From contig JBLDXI010000002.1 of the NCBI GenBank assembly GCA_047495785.1, forward strand, positions 2,418,001 to 2,482,000: a stretch of DNA of 64,000 nt, given 5' to 3'. Shown here piece after piece: positions 47,374 through 59,429 of the stretch. Positions within the stretch are counted from its first letter, which is position 1. Each line of letters starts with the position of its first letter. Position numbers and translations under genes: made by a program. The notes under the pieces were generated by a model. It saw nothing but the letters and a program-made list of their open reading frames with translations, was not told where the DNA came from and made no database searches. Source of the stretch: Lepidodermella squamata (lineage: Eukaryota > Gastrotricha).

Positions 47374-47508
47374 ATGGGAACAAACAATATTAATACCTAT
47401 ACTATCGTCATTGCTATTCTTGGATTCCTCAGTGCGATCCTGACCCTCATCAGCTGCATGTTCTTCTTGTACAACGCCTACTACGTCCAGGCCAACCTGA
47501 CGAACTGA
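47374..47508 (+). CDS. 44-residue membrane micropeptide, tandem copy 2
   Basis: Intronless frame MGTNNINTYTIVIAILGFL ending MFFLYNAYYVQANLTN. Compared with copy 1, changes are concentrated in the middle of the span (AILTLIS for AVLGIIS) and at one tail position (V for T). A pyrimidine-rich TTCTTTCTAG lies about 45 bp upstream of the ATG, again acceptor-like. Part of the tandem trio 46687-47910. Confidence 0.8.
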   Translation: MGTNNINTYTIVIAILGFLSAILTLISCMFFLYNAYYVQANLTN

Positions 47509-47725
47509 CGGACATCACCTGCGCAACGACAACGTGTAAAATCAAAAACGAATATGCAGCTAATATAAAAAAAATGACGCAATCTTCTGTTTTTTTTCTG
47601 TGCAAATATTAATATGAAACTCACCTTGAAATTTTTGCTCAAATGAACACGTTTTTTTATTGATGATTTCTACTTTTTTTTTAGGTGGATTGATTTATTT
47701 GATTTATTATCTCATTTGAGCTATA

Positions 47726-47910
47726 ATGGGAACAAATAACGTCAACACTTTCACAATTGTTGTCGCTATTGCTGGATTTATCGGTAAGTCATTCCGGTTT
47801 TGCTGTAATTTTTGTCTCTATCATTTTTTTTAGGCGCTGTCATCACTATGATCAGCAGTATGTTCTTCCTCTACAACGCCTACTACACTCAAGCCGGCCT
47901 AACCAACTAG
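47726..47910 (+). CDS. 44-residue membrane micropeptide, tandem copy 3, with an intron
   Basis: Exon 1 (47726-47783) encodes MGTNNVNTFTIVVAIAGFI plus one base. A 50-bp intron (47784-47833) with donor GTAAGT and acceptor TTTTTTTAG follows. Exon 2 (47834-47910) completes the span and encodes MFFLYNAYYTQAGLTN. Once spliced the protein is exactly 44 residues, as in copies 1 and 2. Those two are continuous at the same position, so this intron was gained here or lost in the others. The exact match of length after splicing strongly supports all three as genes. Confidence 0.82.
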
Positions 47911-48651
47911 TGACATTGGAGCTGGGCTCTAATGATCGAACTTGCCTAAAAGTTGCCAAATACTCGCCATTATACAACTGATGAGAATATTGAAGAAAGC
48001 CAATCATTATTTTCTTCATCATCTTGCTCAACACATTTTGCCAAATAAATTACGAAAAAAAAATATCAACAATTCGCGTCGTCTTTACTTTCAATTTTTC
48101 TTTTCGTTTCTCAAAGAACAATAGGTTTGGTCAGCAAGATGAGTCTTGATGCTTGTTATAACACAAAGAAGAGGAGACAAAATCATCACTGTCGCATCAA
48201 CAATTTTACAAAATGCTGTGAATGAAATATAGCAGTAGAATGTCACATTAGGAAAAAATGCTATTCCAAATAAATTGCACTGAAATTTTTGATAAAAAAT
48301 AATAAAATATAATATGACCTTCATCGCCGATATACCGTGTTTGAGGGTGATGATGATGATGATGAACAATAATTTTCTCGAATAATATAATCCATCAAAA
48401 CAGCAAGCGTGAAATGAGAGTAGTATAGTTGAAAAATAATAAAATCTTTAGTAGTTTCACAGCCGAATTCACAGTAGTATAATGTCCGAACATCAGCGAA
48501 AAATAGTATAATCTGTCGCCCGGGAATATTCATCATAATATATATATATATATATATATTAATAAACAGCTGCGTATACACTTGCAATCGTGTGAGCAGT
48601 TCATCAACAATGAGTCTAGAAAACAAGATAGAGAAGTGAGTTGAGATTCAT
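47911..48651. other. Spacer between micropeptide cluster and nuclear receptor gene
   Basis: AT-rich DNA with an (AT)n run at about 48538-48560 and GAT repeats near 48349-48363. It includes the 3' flank of the nuclear receptor gene. No gene seen. Confidence 0.5.
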
Positions 48652-51600
48652 TCACGAGCGTAGGTGCGTGCGAGAGGCCGACGGGAAAACGATGCCGCCA
48701 CTCGAGCCGTTGTTGTTGTTGTTATCAGGCGTCGACGGGTTCGGCTGGACTCGAGGCGTCATCAGGTCAATCGGCTGGTTATTAGCCGGCGGCGAGCTGA
48801 GATTCGCGGAGATCGCAGCGCGCGATTGCGTGAATTGCTGCTGCAAACGGCCTAGCAGGGCCGGGATCATTACCGAATGCGGTAGAAGCCCGGGTGATGA
48901 GGCCGGTTTCGGCGCGGCTTGCTGCGATTGTTGCGCCTGTTGCTTCAAATTGAAAAATATCGAAGTTAGACGCGGGTCTGAAATCGAGTCCGACGTTGAC
49001 AGGAATTGACTGAAGGGATCACTGGCAACGTTCGACGCCGGCGGTGGGGTGGCTTTTGGGGCGGGAGATGGGCTGCTGTCCTGGCCGGACCCAACGCCTG
49101 AGTTGCGCATCAACCAACAGAATAAATTGGGCGACTCGCGGAAATGCGACAGGTGGGCGTGGAGCTGGGCAATCCGCGCCTCGGCGAGTTCAGGTGTTGG
49201 AAAACTTCGTCGAGCGAATAATTCTAGCGCTCGTTGGTACTCGGCGGCGACCGCGGCAACTCGCGCCGGCTCGGTCAGGCCGCGTTGTTCCGTGTTGAAG
49301 AACAACATACCACACATAATAGCGAATTCTGTGATAGTCATCCTCGCGGTTTTTACAGTACCCGGGGCTGTTGCGCCCCGCGCCGACGCTCCGGTCAGGT
49401 ACTTGATAATGACTTCACGCATGAGCGGCGACGCCTGTGGCAGTTGCAGGCGCTGCGCCTCAACCGGGTCAAGGGACATTTGCGCGAAGAAGAGCGGGAA
49501 CGCGGCGTCGACGAACAGCAAATTGCGGTCGGCGAAGTGGATGTGTGAGTGGCCGAACAGCGATCGGACGTACTGCAGCAGCTGGTTGGCGTTGTCTTCG
49601 AAGTGGCGCATCAGCGTCGACCACACCTGGTCGATGGTCATGCCGGGCGAGATGATGTTGCGGCCTTGCTGCGATAGCGCCTCCAGCACCTTGACGCTGC
49701 GAACGGCCTGCGATGCCAGCCACTCGCCGCGAGCTGCCGCTACGAAGTTCGAGACAGGCCCGTCCGGCTGGGCGCCGGCTAACCCCGCCGCTGGCCAGTT
49801 GTACGGCGAAGATGCGAGCATGAGCGACGCGTCATTCGCCGGCGCCGATTGCCCGCCAGACGCCGCGGCTGGGTTCTGCAACTCAGCGGTCAGCGCTAGG
49901 CCGGTCAGGTTGAATCGAGCTCGAGCGCAGTCGAACAGCCATGCTAGATTTGCCAGCCTAATACAATAGAAAATAGGGTAATTTTCAGGTCTTTCACATT
50001 GTAATCATAATAATTTTAGAGAATCATGTGGTTCATGATGCTTGTTTTTTCAATTTGTTCAGCAGGGCAGACGTTGATTTAAAATGACACGAAAGTCCGA
50101 ATTTGTCGTAAAACAGCTCATTAAGGGGCATACATTGTATTTGTAACAAATTATATGATTAGCCCAGTTATCTATGTCCTAGGTCTTTCAGAAATTAATG
50201 GAATTGGAACTGCCACTACGAATCAAAATCAATCAAGGATATGACCCAATATTACCGCTGAGGCGTGAATCAACGTCATATCAGATATACGGGGTGAAAC
50301 TAATTGTCTCAATTGCTACTCCAAGGTCAACCAGAAAATTACGCATTAAATTTTGCGTAATACATATTTTACGTTATGGACAGATCATGCACTCGAAAGA
50401 TGAGCGCATTTCGTAAAACTATCGTCCTTGCACCTCGAGATCAATTTTTTAGAAAGAAACACGAGCTATTCTAGATCCATGAAAAGAGGATTCAATGAAG
50501 CTTTTCGCCAGGTATTAATCGGATTTTCGGATATTCAATTGAACCCAAAAGGGTACCAAACCTTGTTTGTTGGAAAATCAGCGAAAATAAAAAAGCAACC
50601 TTAATTTTTTTAGTATATTTTTTCAGAAAACTTACGAAGGTGAAGGAGCCGGCGTTGCGATTGATGCGGCATTAGTCGGCGACTGAGCCGAGGCCCGAGC
50701 AAAGCTTTCAGTTATCAGCGAGCTGAACGGCAATGATGCAGTCGGTTTAGGCGACTGGTCTGCCTGCTCGGCGTGTTGTCTGCTCGCGGCGATGGCTGAG
50801 CGCAGGCTCGCGAACACTGACTCCTGGACGCTGCTGGCGAAGTTTTGCGGCGGTGGTTCGAGATCAGCGCGAGGCGACGGCTCCGGCGGCGCCATCTGAG
50901 CGCCGGAACTCGCTTGCTTGAGCATAGCCATAGCCATCAGCATGCGATTTGCCACTGCCATTTTTGCATCAGAGCTTCCACAGTCTGTCGACGCTGGCCT
51001 ATCAGCGGTAGATGGCCGCTTGTCGGGCGGCGGGGGCGAGTCGTCATGCTGCGCAACAACTTCGCCGCCGAATCCGCCGAGCGGGCGCTTTCGGAATGGT
51101 AGGCAACTGCCATCAACGGGCGAAATCGAAGGGCTGTCGCTGTTGTTCGAAACGGCGCTGACGGATTGTTTGAGATTGACCGGCTGCTGGCCTGGATAAG
51201 GTGAAGTCGACATGATGTCAATTTGGCAACAAAAGCCACGTGAAAAGCTATGTGGCCGCAGCAAAGCCGCAGCAGCTATTACTATAGGGGACCCGGTTAT
51301 ATTGTGAAAATGCAACTTATTTACGCTTCTGCTTCCATTGTTTTGCCGGCGCGGGTGCTTTTCAAATTAAACGAGGCGCTTTTTGCCTACACGCGCTCAA
51401 AAAAATGTGTGTTGTATAAAGCGAAGCCAGGGTCGTGAGATGAACGCATACACATGCCGCGATGCAAGACTAAATTGCCTCGTCGCGCGCGTCCTCGAAA
51501 CAAACTTTTTTTTTACCTGAAACAGTGGCGCTATCCAGTTCATTGGCCGTCGCTCGGTTGCCGTGATGATTCATCGCGGCGATAAATGACTGCGGGACAT

Positions 51601-53348
51601 TGTTGGGCCGTTGTTGCACGGCTGCCATGAGGCGCCACAGCTCGGCCGGCGAGTAATTGCCAGGTGATGACGTAGTCTGTTGTTGCGGGTTAAAAGCGTG
51701 GCAGTTGATCATCGACTCAGCAGCGGTTTTTTGGCGAAGTTGCGCCAACTCGAGTTCGGACGGTTTCGCCTCGTGTATAGCGACAAAAGCGCTGTTAGGC
51801 GTGACGCAGGGCGCCGAATTTCGGTGGTTCTGCGCCTTCGCCACGGGTGATGACGATGAGGGTAGGCTGGGCCCGGGCGAGTCGCCTTGCGCGCCAGCTT
51901 TCGGCTTTTGACGCCGGCGGAAACGGAGGAGAGGCGCGGCGAGTAGCCGGTTTTCAGCGCGTAGTTGCTCGACATGGCGATGCGTTTGAATGCGGCGCAA
52001 ATATGAATGGCGCCCGGTTTTGCCGCCCTCCGTCGTCATGCCCATCTCCTGGCACAGGTCGAAGCGACATTTTTTGCACTTGCGACCCAGCGCCTGAATG
52101 CGGCACCGGATACCGGTCGATTGCGCGTTGAAACACGTATAGGTCTGCTCGAGGTTGTGAGTCATGGTACGGCGGAAAAATCCCTGAAAAAAAATTGCGT
52201 AAAATCCAATTTTCAGGATATAAATAGTAACATATTATTTTTATCATTCGCAAACAAAAAAAAATTAATTTTTCAGATCGTCCCCGACATTGATCGATAA
52301 ATCTTTATTGGTGTCAGAAATTAGGTCTTATCAATTTTTTTTGCCCTGATATGGAATCGACACATTGGAACCCGTCTTAATACAGGCTGATCCTTTACAA
52401 AAACTCAAGACAAAAAATGTCCTTAGTTTATTATACGAGGCAAAGCATGCCATTGAAATTTGAGGATCAGCTGTAAAGCCACGTTCTACGCCTCCGCAGG
52501 TATTTTTTTCCTCAACTGACGAAATAGGGTAAAATTTTGAACCCGTAAAATGGATAAAGTGTTCCATGAAGGTAATAAAGAAGGACAATTTCGAGGCCAA
52601 ATACTGACACTAAAGATTAGCATCAATTTAATGAGTCTAGTGAGTGGGTCGGAAAAAAGTTTAAAAACTGAGATGACTCACTTTACATCCTTCGCAGCTG
52701 ATTACTCCGAAATGATAGCCACTAGATGATGCGCCGCAGATTTGACACGGAACGAGGCGTAGGTCGACGGACCATCTCACAGAGCCAGGGTTGCCACCAG
52801 CTGAACCCGGGCTGTGATGCGGGGACTGAGGGCTGAGCGCCTCGGGTTGTTCCAGTTTCAGTTCGGCCTTATCGAAGGACGGCCAGGCGTAGTCGTGACT
52901 TTCCGGGTCGATTTCCGCATCGCTGGCCACGCACAGGTGCGATTCTTCATCGTCCGAAGCAACGTCCGGGATTATTTCGGCCTCAGTCGAGGAGCAGGCT
53001 GCAGAGCCTGGGCGTACCAATAACGCCATTGGGGTTACATCCGTTTGGTCTGAAATTCTGTTTTCCTCGTTTTCAGGCAACGGGGAGGTGGTCGTCTGAT
53101 TTTCCTGCCCAACGTCAACTTGCGGCGGTATTGAGTTCAACATCGCTGCCATTTGATGTTTAGGCGACGGCGGCGAGTCAATGTGACCACTGATATTTGG
53201 GCTGTCTTCTAATGGCCATGAAGCGTTTTGTTCAACATTCATGTGTTCCTTGAAAAAAATTGAGATGAATGAGGTTATTAGAGTAATTGGCCTGAAAAAT
53301 GTCCCAGTGACCCGGGGGACATATGTGAAAAGGCGGACGTACCTGCAT
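48652..53348 (-). CDS. Nuclear hormone receptor with divergent ligand-binding domain
   Basis: Five coding exons, about 1,040 residues. The ATG at 53348 sits in a two-codon first exon with donor GTACGT at 53342 and is in frame with exon 2 (about 53257-52668; acidic N-terminal region, then zinc finger 1, CQICGASSSGYHFGVISCEGCK). Exon 3 (about 52185-51515) starts GFFRR, so the P-box is CEGCKG and the intron falls at K|G. Zinc finger 2 ends GRKCKKCRFDLCQEMGM, and GRHS in the C-terminal extension recalls the ROR/E75/PPAR type. Exon 4 (51191-50633) is a Ser/Pro/Ala-rich hinge. Exon 5 (49960-48652) holds a helical domain fitting a ligand-binding domain (LLQYVRSLFGH, LFFAQMSLDP, ITEFAIMCGMLFFNTE, ARIAQLHAHL) and an Asn/Ser-rich tail. 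It should act as a DNA-binding transcription factor. The subfamily is not determined; the ligand domain is divergent. Confidence 0.85.
51191..51213 (-). promoter_or_regulatory. Possible internal translation start giving a receptor isoform without DNA-binding domain
   Basis: Just upstream of the exon 4 acceptor (CCTTATCCAG) an ATG at 51213 opens MSTSPYPG and runs in the same frame as exon 4. A transcript starting in the preceding intron would encode hinge plus ligand-binding domain only. Only the frame agreement is seen; the promoter is inferred. Confidence 0.3.
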
Positions 53349-56300
53349 CGAAGTTTCGATTTTCTACCAAAACAACACTGCTTCGCGATTTAAAAAGCGG
53401 CGATATGCGCCGGTGTGTCGATCGAAGTTGCGCGGCGGGTTTGGCGCGAAAAACTGTCTAATAAACGTGAAAAATCTATAAAAGAGCCAGAAACGGAGTA
53501 TGTAGGCTATGATGCACGCGCAAAAAGTGAATAATTGTGTTTTAAGCAGGTTTTTTGATACACAATTGAGTACAACACGGTGCTTATTGTAATATTGGTT
53601 TTAATAATAATAATAATATAACAAGAAAAGGCCTGGTAATTGTAATAATATATGATAAGGGCTAGAATTATAGGTAAAAGCATACTGAAGGTATTATTTA
53701 TAGCTCAACTATTAGCTGCTATCTGTGAAGAACATGGCCGCGTGAAACGGCGGCGGGTGCAACTTGGCGAGTTTACTACAACAGCTTGTGGCCCCAAAAG
53801 TCTGAAAAAACGTCCTACTTAATTTTCCCATGCGTGCGCGCGCGCACATGTTTGCTATTATTATTTTTTTTACCTTGAAATTTTTTAGTGGAGCGGCCGA
53901 CGCACCGGCGTGCTCTCTCTGTTAAATACTACCATGCTTGTCAGCGCATTAATATTAATAATTTTTTATCACAACTATAAACTCGACCATTATTTACACG
54001 TAAATAAAGCCGTAATAATAAGTTTTATACGCGAGTTTGGGACAATTCTATACTCTGTAGCCGTCATCACCCGTTACGCGGGCAAGCCTTCACGTATGAT
54101 GTGATGAAAAAACGTCATGTAGGTTGAATAGTACCTACAAACATAAGCACCTATATATTCTCATACCACAAAATGGCTTTTTTTTTTACCTAGTAGGTGC
54201 TTTCAGGCTGTTCCACTAAAAAAAACTCTCAAGTTTTCGAATGAAATTCGGCTGCGCAAATATGAGATGAAAAGAGAAGCAGACGGTACGGATCTAAAAG
54301 TACGCGGGCACAGACAGTTTGAATCAATAGAGAGGCGGACAAAAAAATTGGGCAGTTGGTGGATAAACTGGTTCAATTTAATCAAAAAGGTCCGGCTTTT
54401 GCTCAGATGCGCGATTCAATGGCTCGCAGCAGGGTCTGCAATCTTAATTACAATTCTAATAGACAAGCGAGAAATGAAAATTATTGCTATGGACAGAAGG
54501 AGGACGTAAGTCGCAAAAAGCGGGATAAAAATAGCAAGTATAAGGTGAACCCATCTATATTGCGTGAGCACCTAAAAGTATTTCATTTGCGCAGGTAGGC
54601 AGCTATCCATTTTAACCCTGTTTTAAAGATAGCCATAGGTTCAGCACTCGTATAATTCGATTGCCGCGCGAGCGCATTACGGCAAATCAGAACGCCTGTC
54701 ATTGTGTGTGGTAATCAAAACAAAGTTAGCGAGATTAAGTAAACCTGAAGCCTAGCGACCGCTAGGCGTGTCCGAATATAGCAGCTATAATAAATCGGTC
54801 GACCTAGATAGACACTAGATTGACGCATATAGACATTTTTGAAAAAAGTAGGCTTTATCGGCGCGCGCTGCTTTCGTCATCATCATCGCAATGCACGGGG
54901 AAGGTATTTAGGTGGGACACGCAGCCGAGCCGCATATCGACCGTAAATTTAATCCTGGACGTCGAAAAAGTTGCGTTTTTGCGTGATCCGAATGAACCTA
55001 GATAAGACTTTCACGGCAGAACTGGGATTAAAAATAAATAGCAGTTTTTGTTCACAATTTAGGACGAGGCTAAGCAAAAGACTGCCGCGTAAATCGTTGG
55101 GGATAAAAAATTTCCATCGCTGAAAATAGGAGATATCGACCGGGGCTGAATTAGGTTTGGCTTGCCCTATATACTTTGCGTTGTTTATGAAATAATAATT
55201 AGGCTGGCAATTACGGATGAGCTGAAATTATGATGTGCGCGGAAAACCGTACTGAACCTCAAATTCAAAAGGCGGTTTTCAAGCTGATTAAATCTACGAC
55301 TGTCACCCGTTGCAGGTTACCCTTCTCCGCACTCAGCAAAAATAGCAGACTAGTCGGTGACTGAATCCCTCACTCATCACTGGGACTGGGGGCGTGTTGA
55401 AAAGAGTTGAAAACCGGAGAAAGGGAAACTTGAGATTTATCAAGCTTATAGCATGAAGGAGGTGAAATTTGACTCTGGAAAGGCGACTGAAGCCATCAAC
55501 TCAGAAACATTTGTCCGAGTAGTTCTACGCAAATTTCTCTAGCGAATCGAGGACGGGGGATGGCGAGAAATCAGCGCGTGTGTCGTACAGCAATAGTAAG
55601 TACTAGCCGCTTATTATGCGCTCTATCACACTGGCGATGTCCCCCCCGTAAAAAAGCTATACTGCGAAATATTGGGGTTAGCGCAGGTGCGCGTGCGGCG
55701 TGTCGATTTTTGTTCCTTTCCAGAACTCCGGACAAGTGACGAAAATAGATCAATCGATGGCGATAGCGCGAAATTCGCCCGCAAAAGTATTGATGTGTCT
55801 GTGCCGTAGCCTAGTTGCTTACGCGTTGCCGTGTTCGAAAGTATATAACCCAGACTTCGAGACAAATTCCTTCGGTGAGGTTCAATACCAATATAGTTGA
55901 TCTATAAATTCGGACAAATTGGCAAAATTGGCATTTTTAGGTTTTTATTAATTGAATAAAAAATGTCCTGGAAATTAGCGCTCGAATAATATTTTCTTAA
56001 ATTAGAAACGGTAACACGCCGAATTCAATTATAGTTAATCTAGCGAAAACTTGGACTTTGTACTCATCGAACGGGTTGGTTAGAAGGGACAACCATTTAG
56101 GTCGACCTAGTTTTAATGAATTTGAACGCAGGAAAAACATCGCATTCGTGCGGCACGCAAACCAGCAGTGCAACAAATGAAAAAAGCTAACTAATATTTT
56201 AGATTGTCTAAGATTAAGTGGAGAATGTTATGTTTTAGCAGATTTTCCACCGAGTTTTTTTCAAACTTGAAATAACCTACGCTGGAAATGACTAAAAATA

Positions 56301-57422
56301 TACTCGGAATCGTTAAGAAAATTACGAGGGACATTTAACAAGCACTGGAACAAAGCAAAACTATAGTAGCGTCGGTTCCAGCTTGGAGTCGGAGTTAGGA
56401 TAATTACAGTGGATGCTATTAATTCTCTTGTGAAAAGATGAGCAGTAAATATTCACCAGTTGTCCCATTGAAATGCACGAAAAGATGCAAGCTTTTACGG
56501 TACTATATAGCGCGGCACACTGCTTTATTGGACGAAATAATTTTAATAACTAGGGTTGATCGGTATAAGACAACCTACTTGGGTGAGTGACATATGCAGT
56601 TCCATTTTCACAGACGCTGAGTAGGCGCGGAATGTGTTTAAAATTATCCCTAGTTTTAAGGATTGATTCACTTCGTCCACCGGACAGTTCGAATTAATAG
56701 CGCACCTTTCATATTAGGTTGGATACTGAGAAAAAAATTCGCTTCTGTCTTTTAGAATTTGATACTTTCGCGTTTATTCATTTTTTCTTTCCCGAAAAAC
56801 TATAAATTATAAATTATTATAATATTATAAATAGCAATATTGTGTTATTACATAGCAAAGAATATCAATAATCAGCGCGGTAGAAAGTTGCATACGAAAA
56901 GCGAGCAACAATAACAAAAAAACGTCATGTTTCGAGGAAAAGTCGATGATATATATATTATTAAATATGTAGGTTGTATTATTTTCGGTCCCCAACAGCG
57001 CGCGAAGCTGCGCTGCAAGGCCGGTTTTCATTTCGCATCGCAGTGCGCGCATGCACCTGCGCAAATATTACAACACATCGGCGAAAAAACACAGACTTTT
57101 CATCATCGTCAAAATATTATATGCGATGATTATTGGAAAATCTAGCACACTCGCAGCTTTCACCACCTCTCGCACTGAAATGCGCACTGCAACCCGGACG
57201 TAGCCGCGTTGATAGGAGACATTTTCAAGTTTATCCGCGGCAGTTGAAATCCATAGACAGCGCATAATAAGTTTATCACACGAATAAGATACTTTTAGCA
57301 GTCATGTATATTAATAATAAGTTACAGAAAAGTAGCTGTAGCTTGAAATGTGATACACCGCACACCGCACGGAATATGAATCATCGAATTAAGACAAAAC
57401 AGGGTTATTTCAGGTACACACA
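53349..57422. other. Long gene-free stretch between nuclear receptor and HES genes
   Basis: About 4 kb. It contains an AAT run near 53605-53622 and a CGCGCGCGC run near 53836. I looked for spliced exons on both strands. Short frames such as 54267-54509 (plus, basic with a hydrophobic patch) have no homology or splice context that I can defend. This may be regulatory DNA for the two flanking transcription-factor genes. Confidence 0.4.
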
Positions 57423-58400
57423 TCACCACGGCCGCCAGACTGAACCCGAAGCTGCTGCAACAGCGGCTGCTAGGCTGCGGACGAGGGGTGGCGATGCACA
57501 GGACGAAGATGCTAACGACGAAGAGCCGGATGAAGAAGAGGGCGATGGAGTTAACGGCGAGTGCCTTTCATTCGAAGACGAAGGCTGCGACATGGGTGTA
57601 GTCATCGCTAGAAGTTGCTCAAATCCAGACGGCACTGGTGAAGATGGGGATGGGGATGAAGTTGGCGAAGATGTCTCGTTATTGATTCTCGAAGGCGATG
57701 AATTGACAAGGGAAAAGGCGCTCGCGAACAGTTGTTGCTGCTTTTGTTGTAACAAGCATTGCGCAAGTGTCGCTAGGAGTTGCTCATTCGCTTGTTGAGG
57801 TTCCGCCTTGACCGGTGATTGCGATTGATCCATCGCCATGCTCGAACTAGCAACTACGTCGAGGCCGACCTTGCAGTTCGATAGATGCTCGACTAGCCTC
57901 GAGCCGGTTTGTTCGCTTATTTCCGACTTGCTTTGCGGCGTTTCGGACACATAACGCGCAACCTCAGCCGCACATTCAGTGAAACCAAGTCGATATCTAC
58001 GAAAAAATTATTTAAAATATGTTTGTAAATTAACGTTCAATTAGCTAATTACCTTGTCATTACAGTTGGGTCGACAACAGCAGCTCGACCCATTTGGTCT
58101 CGCTGAACAGTGCGAAGATATTTGACAGTAAGTTCGAGAATATCGGCTTTTTCTAATTTCGAGTAGTGCGTGTTCTATTAATAAAAAAAATCGTAATTTT
58201 AATGCGTTATTAAGGAGGATTTTTTGTAAACTTACGCTCTTCCTCGTTGCTTCTAGGACTAGCTGTTTCAGCTCTGTGAGGCAGCGATTGATGCGTTCCC
58301 GGCGTTTCTTCTCCATCAGGGGTTTGTTGGCTTTACGAATTTTAAAAGCCGATGACTGTTGGCTTGAAGACGACGATTGACGGTGAGCCAAGTGGGCCAT
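57423..58400 (-). CDS. HES/Hairy-type bHLH-Orange transcriptional repressor ending in WRPW
   Basis: Three exons: 58400-58236, about 58173-58052, and about 57998-57423, about 290 residues. A Ser/Gln N-terminus leads into the basic region RKANKPLMEKKRRERIN, with the proline typical of HES proteins. Helix 1 is CLTELKQLVLEAT, and after a loop interrupted by intron 1 helix 2 reads KLEKADILELTVKYLR. An Orange domain follows (RYRLGFTECAAEVARYVSE). A Gln-rich stretch and a Ser/Pro-rich linker lead to the last four residues, WRPW, the Groucho/TLE-binding motif. It represses transcription in the nucleus, classically downstream of Notch. The upstream region has CSL-type and CACGTG sites, consistent with Notch input and self-repression. 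Confidence 0.95.
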
Positions 58401-58601
58401 TTTCAGTGATAGTAAAATCAGAATAACTCTAAAAAGGAAGAGAATTGTTAAAATGTTGAGGCGATGTTGAAGGCAGGTCGTAAAAGTGACTTCTGTCGCG
58501 GCTAATGACTTGGCGAGTGGCGCGCGCGAGGTGTATTTGCCCGAGAGTGGCACACATAAGCCGACGAGTGGACTTGACGCCACGTCGCTTGTTGTTGGGC
58601 G

Positions 58602-58834
58602 TTCCCACACGCGCACAAACACAGGGCGAAGCGCGGCCGTGTGCAAAACTCTTGCGCGCGCCCGTGTGCGCTGATTGGCCGCATCGCGCCTCGCACGGCC
58701 GCAAACCTGATACCGCGCGGCAACAAGTGGCCAGCGCATTCCCACGCCCGTCAAATTGCGCCTACAGGCGACAATAAAACAGCGACAACGCTCGTCATGT
58801 GCGGCTCCGGCGCCGCCGCTGCCGAACGTGGGAA
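58602..58834. promoter_or_regulatory. Cluster of three CSL/Su(H)-type binding sites upstream of HES
   Basis: TTCCCACA at 58602-58609 and TTCCCACG at 58739-58746 are reverse complements of TGTGGGAA and CGTGGGAA; CGTGGGAA is direct at 58827-58834. They lie about 200, 340 and 430 bp upstream of the HES start codon. YGTGGGAA is the established high-affinity site for CSL, the DNA-binding partner of activated Notch. Three exact matches in 235 bp exceed chance expectation. Confidence 0.6.
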
Positions 58835-59004
58835 GGACAACGCGTGCTGGCGTAAAACTATCGCCTTAAACCGCTACTGCATATATAGCTTTAATGCGAT
58901 GACACTACTACTACGTCGAGACTTTTCGCAAATAAGACATCATGGTTCTCGCGAAGATCGAATTCTGCTATTATGACGTGGAAAAAAATGCTATTAAATG
59001 TTCG

Positions 59005-59429
59005 CACGTGCCAGGGAAAAAGTGCGCACTTTCGACATGAAAGGCTACGTGCTCAAGATGTAAAAACTTTCGTTTAGTTACAATAACGATGCAGGTGGGG
59101 TGCGCGAGCAGTGAGATAGCAATCGGCGCAAGGTGAATTGGAAGCAGAATCGCGCTGTGATTTCAAGATGCTACTGAGATAAATGGTCGCGATAGTTATC
59201 GCAGCGGCGAAAGCGAAAACAGAACCTCTCTGCGCCCGTGTTTTTCAAAGATGCGCCGCGCCTGTATGGTGGTAGTTGGCGACCCGTAGCCAGGCTCGCG
59301 ATTTAGCACGTGCGCACGCGGTTAATTGCTCCGCGTGTGGATTAGGCCGCGGCGCCCATTTATGATTGCGTAAAAATCGTTTTGCGCGTGCACAAGCCAT
59401 AAAGGGCAGATGATCGGCCGGGGCACGTG
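59005..59429. promoter_or_regulatory. CACGTG sites upstream of HES
   Basis: CACGTG palindromes at 59005-59010, 59307-59312 and 59424-59429, the first and last within GCACGTGCC and GGCACGTGGC contexts preferred by HES/Hairy repressors. They could mediate negative autoregulation, but other bHLH factors also bind CACGTG. Confidence 0.4.

Noticed and set aside
49049-49969. 306-codon plus-strand open frame opposite the nuclear receptor
   Set aside because: It is the antisense shadow of the last receptor exon, which has high GC at third positions; no recognisable protein features.
54267-54598. Two overlapping 80-codon plus-strand frames with a hydrophobic patch
   Set aside because: Isolated, with no relatives in the window and no convincing splice sites; too weak to call a gene.
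56960-56985. let-7-like microRNA string (TAGGTTGTAT)
   Set aside because: Only ten bases match; the seed GAGGTAG is absent and no hairpin partner was seen nearby.
57304-57798. Acidic 164-codon plus-strand frame
   Set aside because: Antisense of the HES Ser/Pro-rich exon ending in WRPW; acidic runs mirror TCN serine codons.
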